A stretch of DNA of 64,000 nt from positions 1-64,000 of the forward strand of contig CAZWDS010000005.1 in the NCBI GenBank assembly GCA_964632495.1, written 5' to 3'. Of this stretch, positions 1-9,278 are shown piece after piece (the stretch's first letter is position 1; each line of letters opens with the position of its first letter). A program made the translations under genes and the position numbers. The notes beneath the pieces were generated by a model, which was not told where the DNA came from, did no database searches, and was given only the letters and a program-made list of their open reading frames with translations. This DNA is from CALKXV01 sp964632495. GTDB taxonomy: Bacteria; Pseudomonadota; Alphaproteobacteria; Rhodobacterales; Rhodobacteraceae.

Positions 1-15
1 GTCCGAAAAACGGAC
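1..15. repeat. short inverted repeat at the window edge
   Basis: Perfect 5-bp arms GTCCG and CGGAC flank an AAAAA loop at the first bases of the window. It may be the end of a terminator of an upstream gene that lies outside, or a regulatory site for the aminopeptidase gene 88 bases downstream. The sequence does not decide between these. Confidence 0.3.
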
Positions 16-103
16 ATCGCCAATCAAAGTCGAATAGATCAAACTTTCCTTTCACACCTCCCGGCTGACGCTATAACACCTCATAGAATTTTGGAGCCGC
101 GCC

Positions 104-1348
104 ATGACCGACACCCTGCCCTTTGACACCGCAAATTTCGACAAACTCGCCCAAACCATCGTCTCAACCGGCCTGAACCTTGCACCCGGCCAGGACCTTT
201 TGATCACAGCATCAGTCGAGGCCCTGCCCCTCGTGCGCCGCGTCACCAAGGCCGCCTACCAAGCGGGCGCAGGGCTGGTCACGCCTTTCTTAAGCGACGA
301 AGAGATCACCCGCGCACGCTATCAACACGGATCAGACGCCAGCTTTGAGCGTGCCCCGGATTGGCTTTATCGCGGTATGGCCGAGGCTTATGACGCGAAC
401 GCCGCTCGGCTGCACATCGCGGCCGACAACCCGATGGCACTGTCTGCAGAAGACCCCGAAAAGGTCGGTCGTGCCGCAAAGGCCAATGCGGCGGCCTATA
501 AACCTGCGCTGACGAAAATCTCGGGCTTCGAAATCAACTGGAACATCGCCGCCTATCCGGGCCGTGCATGGGCTGAACTGGTGTTCCCTGATCTGTCCGG
601 CGACGCGGCCCAAGCCGCGCTGGCAGATGCGATCTTTGCCGCGTCCCGCGTGGACCGGCCTGACCCGATTGCCGCATGGGCCGATCACAACGCCAACCTT
701 GCCATGCGCCGCGACTGGCTGAACGGCCAGAACTTTGCCGCGCTGCACTTTCAAAGCGAAAGCGCCGACCTGACTGTGGGTCTGGCCGATGGTCACGTCT
801 GGATGGGAGGCGCGAGCGAGGCCAAGAACGGCATCACCTGCAACCCCAACATCCCGACCGAAGAGGTCTTTTCGACCCCCCACAAAGACCGTGTGAACGG
901 CCGGGTTCGGGCCACCAAACCTCTCGCGCATCAGGGTACTTTGATTGAGGGGATCGAAGTGGTGTTCAAGGACGGTGTCATCACGGACGCCAAAGCGACA
1001 CGCGGCGAAGAGGTGTTTTTGAAACTGATCGACACCGACGAAGGGGCCCGCCGGATCGGCGAAGTGGCCCTTGTGCCTTATGCCTCGCCGATCTCGGAAA
1101 GCGGTATTCTGTTTTACAACACGCTGTTTGATGAAAACGCCGCCTGCCACATCGCTTTGGGCCAGTGTTATAAGGACTGCATGTCAGACACCGACGGTTT
1201 GTCAGACGAACAGGTCGGCGCGCGCGGCGGCAACGCCAGCCTGATCCACGTCGACTGGATGATCGGCGGTATGGACACCAGCATCGATGGGATCACCCAA
1301 TCTGGCGACCGCGTGCCTGTGTTCCGGGGTGGCAATTGGGCTGACTAA
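104..1348 (+). CDS. M29-family metallo-aminopeptidase
   Basis: A 414-residue protein of the M29 family (thermophilic aminopeptidase T / AmpS type), expected to remove N-terminal amino acids from peptides in the cytoplasm using two metal ions. Candidate metal ligands are E254 (in NIPTEEVFS), E320 (IGEVALVP), H349 (ACHIALG), H382 and D384 (IHVDWMIG). Their spacing closely follows that which I recall for aminopeptidase T. The length is normal for the family and there is no signal peptide. The start is preceded by TTGGAG about 8 bases upstream. The gene stands alone and converges on the helicase gene, with a double hairpin between them. I am confident of the family but not of the peptide preference. 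Confidence 0.9.
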   Translation: MTDTLPFDTANFDKLAQTIVSTGLNLAPGQDLLITASVEALPLVRRVTKAAYQAGAGLVTPFLSDEEITRARYQHGSDASFERAPDWLYRGMAEAYDANAARLHIAADNPMALSAEDPEKVGRAAKANAAAYKPALTKISGFEINWNIAAYPGRAWAELVFPDLSGDAAQAALADAIFAASRVDRPDPIAAWADHNANLAMRRDWLNGQNFAALHFQSESADLTVGLADGHVWMGGASEAKNGITCNPNIPTEEVFSTPHKDRVNGRVRATKPLAHQGTLIEGIEVVFKDGVITDAKATRGEEVFLKLIDTDEGARRIGEVALVPYASPISESGILFYNTLFDENAACHIALGQCYKDCMSDTDGLSDEQVGARGGNASLIHVDWMIGGMDTSIDGITQSGDRVPVFRGGNWAD

Positions 1349-1424
1349 GGATCGCCGCGCTTTGCGCGCCGATCCGCCGGGGGCTTTGCCCCCGGACCCC
1401 CGAGGTATTTGTTACGAGAAGAAG
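1349..1424 (+). repeat. Rhodobacterales-type palindromic repeat, copy 1; likely terminator
   Basis: It starts directly after the aminopeptidase stop codon. The first hairpin is 1349-1360/1364-1375 (11 pairs, one C-C mismatch, loop TTT). The second is CCGGGGGC 1377-1384 with GCCCCCGG 1388-1395, loop TTT. A tail ACCCCCGAGGTATTTG follows and ends in an AGAAGAAG-like purine stretch. A second copy of the same design lies inverted at 5330-5391. It sits between convergent genes, so it probably ends transcription from one or both sides. Confidence 0.7.
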
Positions 1425-1461
1425 TGCTGGGCCCGGATCGCTTGAATGTGAGAGGAGGTGC

Positions 1462-3807
1462 CTAAAACGGCACGTCGCCCGCCGCTTCAGCCGCAGTGAT
1501 GAACTTCGACACAACCTTTTTGCTGCCTGCCTTCTCAAAGTCGATCTCTAGCTTGTCGCCTTCGATACCAACCACAATGCCATAGCCGAATTTCTGGTGA
1601 AAGACGCGCTCACCGGTGGTGAAACTGGACACGGCGTTCAGGTCGATCACCATGTTTTTGGCTTCGCGCGGCTGGCTCATGCCGCGTTGTTCTGAACGGG
1701 CCTGCAGGCGCTTCCAACCGGGCGAGTTATAGACATCCGCATTCCGAACACGCTCGCCCAAATCCGATTCTGGTGCGGCCTGCGCCCCACCGTAAAGACC
1801 GGGAGCCGTCAGAACATCCACCGTCTCGGGCGGGATTTCATCGATGAACCGCGATGGCAATTGCGACTGCCACTGGCCAAACACCAAACGGTTGCCCGCA
1901 AAGCTCACAATCGCCGTTTCTTCGGCCCGCGTCAGCCCGACATAGGCCAAGCGCCGTTCTTCTTCCAAGCCTTTCAAACCACTTTCGTCCATCGAACGTT
2001 GCGAGGGGAACAACCCATCTTCCCAACCCGGCAAAAAGACCGCGGGAAACTCCAACCCCTTGGCCGCGTGCAAGGTCATGATCGAAACTTTCTCTTCGCC
2101 CTCGTCGGTTTCATTGTCCATGATCAGCGAAACATGCTCCAGAAATCCTTGAATGTTTTCAAAGTTTTCCAGCGCCTTCACCAGTTCTTTCAGGTTTTCC
2201 AACCGCCCCGGAGCCTCGGGGGTTTTGTCGTTCTGCCACATCTCGGTATAGCCGGATTCTTCCAAAATCTGTTCGGCCAGTTCCAGATGGTTGCCGCCCG
2301 AGCGCATCATGGTGGCCCAGCGGTCAATGCCGTCCACCAGCTTGCCCAGCTCAACAGCACCCTTACCGCCCAGCCCTTTTTCGGCCAGCAAAGCCCGCGC
2401 ACCTTCCACCAAGGACACGCCATTTGACCGCGCCGCCATCTGGATTTTCTGCTGCGCTTTATCGCCAAGACCGCGTTTCGGTGTGTTCACGATCCGCTCG
2501 AACGCCAGATCGTCTTCTTGCGACACCGCCAGCCGGAAATAGGCCATCGCATCGCGAATTTCACGGCGTTCATAGAACCGTGGGCCGCCGATCACGCGAT
2601 ATGGCAGCCCGATGGTCAGGAACCGATCTTCAAATGCCCGCATCTGGTGCGAGGCACGCACCAAAATCGCCATTTCATCCAACCGAAAAGCCCGCATCCC
2701 GCGTGTACCGGTTTGCATCGCTTCGATTTCCTCACCGATCCAGCGCGCCTCTTCCTCGCCGTCCCAATGGCCGATCAGACGCACCTTTTCGCCGCCCTGC
2801 GCTTCGGTGAACAACTCTTTGCCCAACCGACCTTTGTTGGCCGCGATCACGCCCGAGGCGGCAGCAAGAATGTGAGGCGTCGAGCGATAATTCTGCTCAA
2901 GTCGCACCACTTTGGCACCGGGAAAATCTTTTTCAAACCGAAGGATATTGCCCACCTCGGCCCCGCGCCAACCATAGATCGACTGATCGTCATCGCCGAC
3001 GCAACAGATGTTCTTGTGCTCGGCCGCCAAAAGCCGCAGCCACAGATACTGCGCGACGTTGGTATCCTGATACTCGTCGACCAGAATATAGCGGAACCAG
3101 CGCTGATATTGCGCCAGCACGTCCTCATGGGTCTGAAAGATCACCACAACATGCAGTAGCAAATCGCCGAAATCGACGGCGTTCAGAGTCTTCAGGCGCT
3201 CCTGATACTGGGCATACAACTCAATCCCGTGATGGTTGAACGCCCCCGCATCCGCCACAGGCACCTTTTCGGGAGTCAGTGCGCGGTTCTTCCAACCGTC
3301 GATCAAATGCGACAACTGCCGCGCAGGCCAGCGCTTTTCGTCGATCCCTTCGGCCACGATCAACTGCTTCAACAAGCGCACCTGATCGTCGGTGTCCAGA
3401 ATAGTGAAGTTCGTCTTCAGCCCCACCAATTCCGCATGACGGCGCAGCAATTTCACACAGACCGAATGGAAAGTGCCCAGCCACGGCATCCCCTCGATCG
3501 CCTGCCCCAACAGGTTCGCAACGCGGTTCTTCATCTCGCGCGCGGCCTTGTTGGTGAATGTCACCGCCAAAATCTCGTTCGGACGCGCCGTCCCGGTGTT
3601 CAGCAAATGGGCAATCCGCGTGGTCAAAGCCTTGGTTTTCCCTGTTCCAGCGCCCGCCAGCATCAAAACGGGGCCTTCGACAGCCTCGACCGCCGCACGC
3701 TGAGCCGGATTCAACCCATCCATATAGGGCGTCGCCCGCGCCGCCATCGCCTGCTGCGACAGGGGCACGCGGTCCGGGAAGTCTTCGTTGTCAATCATAG
3801 AACTCAT
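1462..3807 (-). CDS. uvrD: ATP-dependent DNA helicase UvrD/PcrA (superfamily 1)
   Basis: A 781-residue 3'-5' DNA helicase of the UvrD/PcrA group, which works in nucleotide excision and mismatch repair and removes proteins from DNA. The N-terminus has the Q-motif (LNPAQRAAV) and Walker A AGAGTGKT at 51-58. Motif II is VDEYQDTN near residue 245, followed by GDDDQSIYGWRGA and LEQNYRST. Motif V/VI is represented by MTLHAAKGLEFPAVF and YVGLTRA. The last ~55 residues (GERVFHQKFGYGIVVGIEGD...) form the Tudor-like tail that binds RNA polymerase in PcrA/UvrD. The length is slightly above 720-760, the family's usual size. No strong ribosome site marks the start, and ATG at 3798 is an alternative. It is monocistronic by context. 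Confidence 0.96.
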   Translation of the reverse strand: MSSMIDNEDFPDRVPLSQQAMAARATPYMDGLNPAQRAAVEAVEGPVLMLAGAGTGKTKALTTRIAHLLNTGTARPNEILAVTFTNKAAREMKNRVANLLGQAIEGMPWLGTFHSVCVKLLRRHAELVGLKTNFTILDTDDQVRLLKQLIVAEGIDEKRWPARQLSHLIDGWKNRALTPEKVPVADAGAFNHHGIELYAQYQERLKTLNAVDFGDLLLHVVVIFQTHEDVLAQYQRWFRYILVDEYQDTNVAQYLWLRLLAAEHKNICCVGDDDQSIYGWRGAEVGNILRFEKDFPGAKVVRLEQNYRSTPHILAAASGVIAANKGRLGKELFTEAQGGEKVRLIGHWDGEEEARWIGEEIEAMQTGTRGMRAFRLDEMAILVRASHQMRAFEDRFLTIGLPYRVIGGPRFYERREIRDAMAYFRLAVSQEDDLAFERIVNTPKRGLGDKAQQKIQMAARSNGVSLVEGARALLAEKGLGGKGAVELGKLVDGIDRWATMMRSGGNHLELAEQILEESGYTEMWQNDKTPEAPGRLENLKELVKALENFENIQGFLEHVSLIMDNETDEGEEKVSIMTLHAAKGLEFPAVFLPGWEDGLFPSQRSMDESGLKGLEEERRLAYVGLTRAEETAIVSFAGNRLVFGQWQSQLPSRFIDEIPPETVDVLTAPGLYGGAQAAPESDLGERVRNADVYNSPGWKRLQARSEQRGMSQPREAKNMVIDLNAVSSFTTGERVFHQKFGYGIVVGIEGDKLEIDFEKAGSKKVVSKFITAAEAAGDVPF

Positions 3808-3918
3808 GGCCGAAACCCTAACGCGCCACGCCCAAAAGTTAAAGAGGTGTTCGCCATCTGTTCTGCACCGCAGCTTCAGCCGCTTGCACGCCGTTCTGAA
3901 CGGGCTTAATGCAGTTCT

Positions 3919-5079
3919 ATGGACCTGAATACCCGCTTTCCCGCCGTCTCAGACCTGCGCGCTCGCGCCAAGGCCCGTGTGCCGCATTTCGTTTTTGAAT
4001 ACCTCGACAGCTCGACCGGGAAAGAAGATCAATCCGCCCGCAATCGTGGCGACTTGCAAGACATCCAATTCTGGCCCGCGATCCTTGAAGGCAAGTTCGA
4101 CCCCGACCTCAAAACCAGCTTTCTGGGCCGCGACTATCCCGTCCCCTTCGGCTGCGCGCCTGTCGGCATGTCCGGCATTATGTGGCCCCGGGCCGAGAAA
4201 ATCCTGTCTGCCGCCTGCGCCAAGACCGGCATCCCCTATTGCATGTCCACGGTCGCCACCGTCGTGCCCGAAGACCTTGCCCCCACCATTGGCGATCAGG
4301 GCTGGTTCCAGATGTATATGCCCGGCAACCCGGAGTTTCGCGCCGACATGCTGACACGTGCCAAAGCCTCGGGCTTTCATACACTGATCGTCACCGTCGA
4401 CACGCCCCACGAATCCAGTCGCGAACGCCAGCGCCGCGCCAATCTGACCATCCCGCCAAAGATCAACCTTGCCATGCTGATTTCGATGATGCTGCACCCT
4501 GAATGGACCATCGGCACCTTAAAAGAGGGCATTCCCAGCCTGAAGCTCTGCGAAGAATACGCCGAACAGGCCAATGCCGGGCTGGGCGAAGCGCATTCGC
4601 TCAAACACGCAGGCCACATCATCCGGGGCCAACCCGGCTGGGATGACATCGCCGCGATCCGTGATCTTTGGGACGGCCCGATGCTGGTCAAAGGGGTGCA
4701 GAAACCAGGCGACGCAACGCGGCTCAGGGATATGGGCATCGATGCGATCTGGGTGTCCAACCACTCGGGCCGCCAGTTCGATGGCGGCCCCTCTTCGATC
4801 TCCTGCCTGCCCGCCATTCGCGCAGCCATCCCCGACACCCCAATTGTCTTTGATTCTGGTGTTATGGGTGGCCTCGACATCTGCCGCGCCCTTGCCCTTG
4901 GGGCCGACTTCGTCATGACGGGCCGCGCTTTCCACTATGCTGTTGGTGCCCTTGGAGAAAAAGGACCGGCCCACCTGATCGACATGTTGTCCGCCGACAT
5001 GATTTCGAACATGGGCCAAATGGGGGCCCGCAGCCTTGACGATCTTGCGGGCTGCTTGATGACCCCTGAGACGTCATAA
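3919..5079 (+). CDS. lldD: FMN-dependent 2-hydroxy acid dehydrogenase (L-lactate dehydrogenase type)
   Basis: A 386-residue member of the FMN-dependent alpha-hydroxy acid dehydrogenase family (LldD, glycolate oxidase, mandelate dehydrogenase). It oxidises a 2-hydroxy acid, most likely L-lactate, to the 2-oxo acid and passes electrons to quinone or oxygen. The N-terminal FEYLDSSTG carries the conserved active-site Tyr region. LVKGV gives the FMN-binding Lys, and WVSNHSGRQFDGG carries the catalytic His at residue 282 with the substrate-binding Arg. FDSGVMGGLDICRALALGA is the phosphate-binding end of the barrel. It is divergent from uvrD (111 bp apart). No permease or regulator accompanies it, so the exact substrate is uncertain and the symbol is given on family grounds. 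Confidence 0.85.
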   Translation: MDLNTRFPAVSDLRARAKARVPHFVFEYLDSSTGKEDQSARNRGDLQDIQFWPAILEGKFDPDLKTSFLGRDYPVPFGCAPVGMSGIMWPRAEKILSAACAKTGIPYCMSTVATVVPEDLAPTIGDQGWFQMYMPGNPEFRADMLTRAKASGFHTLIVTVDTPHESSRERQRRANLTIPPKINLAMLISMMLHPEWTIGTLKEGIPSLKLCEEYAEQANAGLGEAHSLKHAGHIIRGQPGWDDIAAIRDLWDGPMLVKGVQKPGDATRLRDMGIDAIWVSNHSGRQFDGGPSSISCLPAIRAAIPDTPIVFDSGVMGGLDICRALALGADFVMTGRAFHYAVGALGEKGPAHLIDMLSADMISNMGQMGARSLDDLAGCLMTPETS

Positions 5080-5128
5080 AACGGCCTGAATTTTGGTCAA
5101 AGTCTCCTCTCACCTGAGGAGATGCAAC

Positions 5129-5293
5129 ATGCCAGAAAATCCACGTCCCGAGCCTGTACGGCTTGACCTTGCCAATGTTCAACCTCAGACCGAGGATTAC
5201 TATGAAGACGCCGACTATACGGCCCCGGTCCAAAAGAACGACCCAAGCATGATCGAATTTCTGTCCGCACGGGCCAAGAAACCAAACGCCTGA
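5129..5293 (+). CDS. small acidic hypothetical protein (54 aa)
   Basis: A 54-residue protein beginning MPENPRPEPVRLDL. The ATG at 5129 is chosen because GAGGAG lies 7 bases upstream, whereas the longer in-frame start at 5093 has no such site. It is rich in Asp, Glu and Pro, with a central EDYYEDADYTAP segment and a basic end (RAKKPNA). It has no signal peptide, membrane segment or Cys. It lies 49 bp after the 2-hydroxy acid dehydrogenase and may be co-transcribed with it. I do not recognise a family. The ribosome site and the composition support a real gene. Confidence 0.6.
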   Translation: MPENPRPEPVRLDLANVQPQTEDYYEDADYTAPVQKNDPSMIEFLSARAKKPNA

Positions 5294-5329
5294 CACACCG
5301 AAACCGAACAACTTAAATCAAAAATTGGG

Positions 5330-5391
5330 CTTCATCTCTTCGGCAAATACGCCGGGGGGACGCACGGCGTGCGTCGGGGGCAGAGCCCCCT
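5330..5391 (-). repeat. Rhodobacterales-type palindromic repeat, copy 2
   Basis: Read on the minus strand this is a GGGGGC/GCCCCC hairpin (5385-5390 with 5376-5381), then GACGCAC-GCC-GTGCGTC (5359-5375), then CCCCCGGCGTATTTGCCGAAGAGATGAA-like tail. It has the same order of parts as the copy at 1349-1424. It lies between the small ORF and pyc and can act as a terminator for the former. Confidence 0.65.
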
Positions 5392-5486
5392 CAACATCTC
5401 CACCCATGATCCGCTTTTGAATCATAAGTTGCTCAACCCGCCCGTGAACGATAACACATGCTGCAACTGCAAAAGACAGGTGTGAC

Positions 5487-8400
5487 ATGGCCGAGTTCAA
5501 GAAAATCCTCATTGCAAACCGCGGCGAAATCGCCATTCGCGTGATGCGCGCTGCCAACGAGTTGGGCAAGCGCACGGTTGCGGTCTATGCCGAAGAAGAC
5601 AAGCTCTGTCTTCACCGCTTCAAAGCAGACGAAGCCTATCTGATCGGCAAAGGCATGGGGCCCGTGGCGGCCTATCTGTCCATCGACGAAGTCATTCGCA
5701 TCGCCCTGCAAAGCGGGGCCGACGCCATCCACCCGGGCTATGGCCTTTTGTCGGAAAACCCCGAACTGGTCGACGCCTGTGTGGCAAACGGCATCACCTT
5801 CATTGGCCCCAAGGCCGACACCATGCGGGCCCTTGGCGACAAGGCTTCTGCGCGGCGCGTTGCCGTTGAAGCCGGTGTTCCTGTCATCCCCGCGACCGAA
5901 GTCCTTGGCGATGACATGAATAAGGTCAGACAGCAGGCCGCCGAGGTTGGCTATCCGATGATGCTCAAAGCCTCTTGGGGCGGTGGTGGGCGTGGCATGC
6001 GTCCGATCAACTCGGAAGACGAACTGGAAGAGAAGGTTCTGGAAGGCCGACGCGAGGCCGAAGCCGCCTTTGGTAACGGCGAAGGGTATCTGGAAAAGAT
6101 GATCATCCGCGCCCGCCACGTCGAGGTTCAGATCCTTGGCGACAAGGACGGTAACATCTATCACCTCTGGGAACGCGATTGTTCCGTCCAGCGCCGCAAC
6201 CAAAAGGTCGTCGAACGCGCGCCTGCTCCCTATCTCTCGAGCGCTCAGCGCGAGAAGATCTGCGGCCTTGGTAAGAAAATCGCCGAACACGTCGGTTACG
6301 AATGCGCGGGCACCATCGAATTTCTGATGGATATGGATACCGGCGAATTCTACTTCATCGAAGTAAACCCCCGCGTTCAGGTCGAACACACCGTGACCGA
6401 AGAAGTCACCGGCATCGACATCGTGCAAGCCCAGATCAAGATCGCCGAGGGCAAATCCCTGATGGAGGCCACCGGAACCGCCTCGCAATACGACGTTCTG
6501 CTGAACGGCCACGCCATCCAGTGCCGGATCACGACTGAAGACCCAACCAACAACTTCATCCCCGATTATGGCCGCATCACCGCTTACCGAGGGGCCACCG
6601 GCATGGGCATCCGCCTCGACGGCGGCACGGCGTATTCCGGCGCGGTCATCACCCGCTACTACGACAGCCTTCTGGAAAAAGTCACCGCCTGGGCCCCAAC
6701 GCCCGAAGCCGCGATTGCCCGGATGGACCGCGCCTTGCGCGAATTCCGTATTCGCGGCGTCAGTACCAACATCGCCTTTGTCGAAAACCTGCTAAAGCAC
6801 CCGACCTTCCTGAACTATGAATACCACACCAAGTTCATCGACGAGACGCCCGAGCTGTTCGAGTTCAAAACCAACCGCGACCGCGCCACACGCATCCTGA
6901 CCTACCTTGCCGACGTCACGGTCAACGGCCACCCCGAAACCAAGGGCCGCCCGCGCCCACCCGCCGACGCCCGTATCCCAACGCCGCCCGAACTTCGCGC
7001 CAAGACGCCCGCACCCGGCGTCCGCGACATTCTTCAAGACAAAGGCCCCGAGGCCGTGGCCAAATGGATGCTGGAGCAAAAGCAACTTCTGATCACCGAC
7101 ACCACCATGCGCGACAGCCACCAGTCCCTGCTGGCCACGCGTATGCGCTCGATCGACATGATCAACGTTGCCCCCGCCTATGCCGCCAACCTGCCGGGCC
7201 TGTTCAGTGTGGAATGCTGGGGCGGTGCCACGTTTGATGTCGCCTACCGCTTTCTACAGGAATGCCCATGGCAACGTCTGCGCGATCTGCGCGCCGCCAT
7301 GCCAAACCTGATGACGCAGATGCTTCTGCGCGGCTCCAACGGCGTCGGCTACACCAACTATCCTGACAACGTCGTGCAGGCGTTCGTCAAACAAGCCGCC
7401 GACACCGGCATCGATCTTTTCCGCGTCTTCGATCCCCTGAACTGGACCGAAAACATGCGCGTCTCGATGGACGCCGTGCTGGACAGCGGCAAACTCCTCG
7501 AAGGCGCCATCTGCTACACCGGCGATATCCACGATCCAAACCGCGCCAAGTACGACATGAAATACTATGTCAAAATGGCCAAAGACCTTGCAGACGCAGG
7601 TACCCACATCCTTGGCCTGAAAGACATGGGCGGCCTTGTGAAACCAGCCGCCGCGAAGGCACTTGTCAAAGCGCTGAAGGAAGAAACCGGCCTGCCCGTC
7701 CACTTCCACACTCATGACACCGCTGGCATCGCCTGCGCCTCGATCCTTGCCGCCGCCGAAGCAGGCGTGGACGCTGTGGATTGCGCCATGGACGCGCTTT
7801 CGGGTAACACGTCACAAGCCACCATCGGCACCGTGGTCGAGGCCCTTAAAGGCGACGACCGCGACACCAAGCTCGACATCACCGCGATCCGCGAAGTTTC
7901 CAACTATTGGGAGGCCGTGCGGAGCCACTACGCCGCCTTCGAATCCGGGATGCAAAGCCCGTCCTCCGAAGTCTACCTCCACGAAATGCCCGGCGGCCAG
8001 TTCACTAACCTGAAGGCGCAAGCGCGCTCGATGGGGCTGGAGGACCGCTGGCACGAGGTCGCCGAAGCCTATGCCGACGTGAACCAGATGTTCGGCGACG
8101 TGATCAAGGTTACCCCGATTGCCAAAACCGTCGGCGATCTGGCCCTGATGCTGGTCAGTCAGGGGGTAACCACCAAAGACCTTCTGAAACCCGAAACCGA
8201 CTTCAGTTTCCCCGACAGCGTCATCACCTTGATGAAAGGCGACGTGGGTCAGGCCCCCGGCGGCTTCCCCGAGGCCATCGTCAAAAAGGTTCTGAAGGAC
8301 GAAAAACCAATCACCGTCCGCCCCGGCTCGCTTTTGGAACCGGCTGATCTTGCAAGCGAACAAAAGGCGCTCAGCGAAAAATACGACGACCAGCCAATCG

Positions 8401-8930
8401 ATAACGAAGACCTGATGGGCTATATGATGTACCCTAAGGTGTTCGAAGATTACATGGACCGCCACGTGATTTATGGCCCCGTCCGCACCCTGCCGACGCA
8501 TACCTATTTCTATGGCATGAAACCCGCCGAAGAAATCTCGGTCGAAATTGATCCCGGTGTGACGCTGGAAATCCGCATGCAGGCTTTGGCTGAAACCAAC
8601 GAAGAAGGCATCGTCAAAGTCTTCTTCGAACTCAACGGCCAGCCTCGCCAAATCCGCATCCCCGACCGCTCGATCAGCGACGCAACCACTGCCCGCGCCA
8701 AGGCCGACCCCGCCAACGAAAACCACGTCGGAGCCCCAATGCCCGGCGTCGTGGCCACTGTCGCGGCAAAAGAAGGTGCCAAGGTGAAAGAGGGCGATCT
8801 GTTACTCACCATCGAAGCCATGAAAATGGAAACCGGCATCCACGCCGACCGTGACGCCGTGGTAAAAGCCATGCACGTGACCCCGGGCGCACAGATCGAC
8901 GCAAAGGACTTGCTGGTCGAGTTGGAGTAG
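5487..8930 (+). CDS. pyc: pyruvate carboxylase
   Basis: An 1147-residue single-chain pyruvate carboxylase that makes oxaloacetate from pyruvate, bicarbonate and ATP to refill the TCA cycle. The N-terminal ~450 residues are biotin carboxylase, with KILIANRGEIAIRV at the start, the glycine-rich WGGGGRGMR loop and EVNPRVQVEHTVTE. The carboxyltransferase domain begins near residue 535 (ITDTTMRDSHQSLLATR) and includes LFRVFDPLNW and the metal ligands in HFHTHDTAG. The C-terminal biotinyl domain carries EAMKMET, with the biotinylated Lys at residue 1113. The length is normal. AGGTG stands just upstream of the ATG. It appears to be monocistronic. Confidence 0.98.
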   Translation: MAEFKKILIANRGEIAIRVMRAANELGKRTVAVYAEEDKLCLHRFKADEAYLIGKGMGPVAAYLSIDEVIRIALQSGADAIHPGYGLLSENPELVDACVANGITFIGPKADTMRALGDKASARRVAVEAGVPVIPATEVLGDDMNKVRQQAAEVGYPMMLKASWGGGGRGMRPINSEDELEEKVLEGRREAEAAFGNGEGYLEKMIIRARHVEVQILGDKDGNIYHLWERDCSVQRRNQKVVERAPAPYLSSAQREKICGLGKKIAEHVGYECAGTIEFLMDMDTGEFYFIEVNPRVQVEHTVTEEVTGIDIVQAQIKIAEGKSLMEATGTASQYDVLLNGHAIQCRITTEDPTNNFIPDYGRITAYRGATGMGIRLDGGTAYSGAVITRYYDSLLEKVTAWAPTPEAAIARMDRALREFRIRGVSTNIAFVENLLKHPTFLNYEYHTKFIDETPELFEFKTNRDRATRILTYLADVTVNGHPETKGRPRPPADARIPTPPELRAKTPAPGVRDILQDKGPEAVAKWMLEQKQLLITDTTMRDSHQSLLATRMRSIDMINVAPAYAANLPGLFSVECWGGATFDVAYRFLQECPWQRLRDLRAAMPNLMTQMLLRGSNGVGYTNYPDNVVQAFVKQAADTGIDLFRVFDPLNWTENMRVSMDAVLDSGKLLEGAICYTGDIHDPNRAKYDMKYYVKMAKDLADAGTHILGLKDMGGLVKPAAAKALVKALKEETGLPVHFHTHDTAGIACASILAAAEAGVDAVDCAMDALSGNTSQATIGTVVEALKGDDRDTKLDITAIREVSNYWEAVRSHYAAFESGMQSPSSEVYLHEMPGGQFTNLKAQARSMGLEDRWHEVAEAYADVNQMFGDVIKVTPIAKTVGDLALMLVSQGVTTKDLLKPETDFSFPDSVITLMKGDVGQAPGGFPEAIVKKVLKDEKPITVRPGSLLEPADLASEQKALSEKYDDQPIDNEDLMGYMMYPKVFEDYMDRHVIYGPVRTLPTHTYFYGMKPAEEISVEIDPGVTLEIRMQALAETNEEGIVKVFFELNGQPRQIRIPDRSISDATTARAKADPANENHVGAPMPGVVATVAAKEGAKVKEGDLLLTIEAMKMETGIHADRDAVVKAMHVTPGAQIDAKDLLVELE

Positions 8931-9278
8931 ATTGGCGGCTGGCTGCTTTGCGGGACAAACCGGGCGTTCACAACAGGCAGCTTTATGACGGCTTAAGGGA
9001 TTCTATTTGAGGAGTATGAGAGGATCCAATTGGACCTTTCATAATCGCGGACCAGACCTCAGGGACCGACAAAGATCGCGCGCTTTGCCAGCGGAACCTA
9101 AACGATCAAGGGATGGTTTTGGAGGGCACTCTGTCCAAGATCGCGTGGTTCATCCCATAATTAAGCAAGCTGGTCAGGCGTTTCTGGGTTTAACCCTTTG
9201 GTTACCGACACGGCCTAATCCGCAGGAATGCCCCATTCCCGCAGCCAATCCGCCGCATTCAGCCGCCAAAACCGCCCC
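8931..9278. other. 348-bp stretch without a supported gene
   Basis: It lies between pyc and the DUF2314 gene. A 9007-9282 reading frame exists but has no family resemblance, and its ribosome site is badly spaced. On the minus strand 9215-9280 reads MGRFWRLNAADWLREWGIPAD then stop. This looks protein-like but is only 21 codons long, is preceded by a stop, and overlaps the next gene start. I see no hairpin with a T run and no RNA gene. Confidence 0.5.

Noticed and set aside
332..1150. Long antisense frame inside the aminopeptidase gene
   Set aside because: GC-rich antisense shadow; the plus-strand product is clearly M29. The same reasoning applies to the long antisense frames in pyc, glgP, icd and the TRAP genes.
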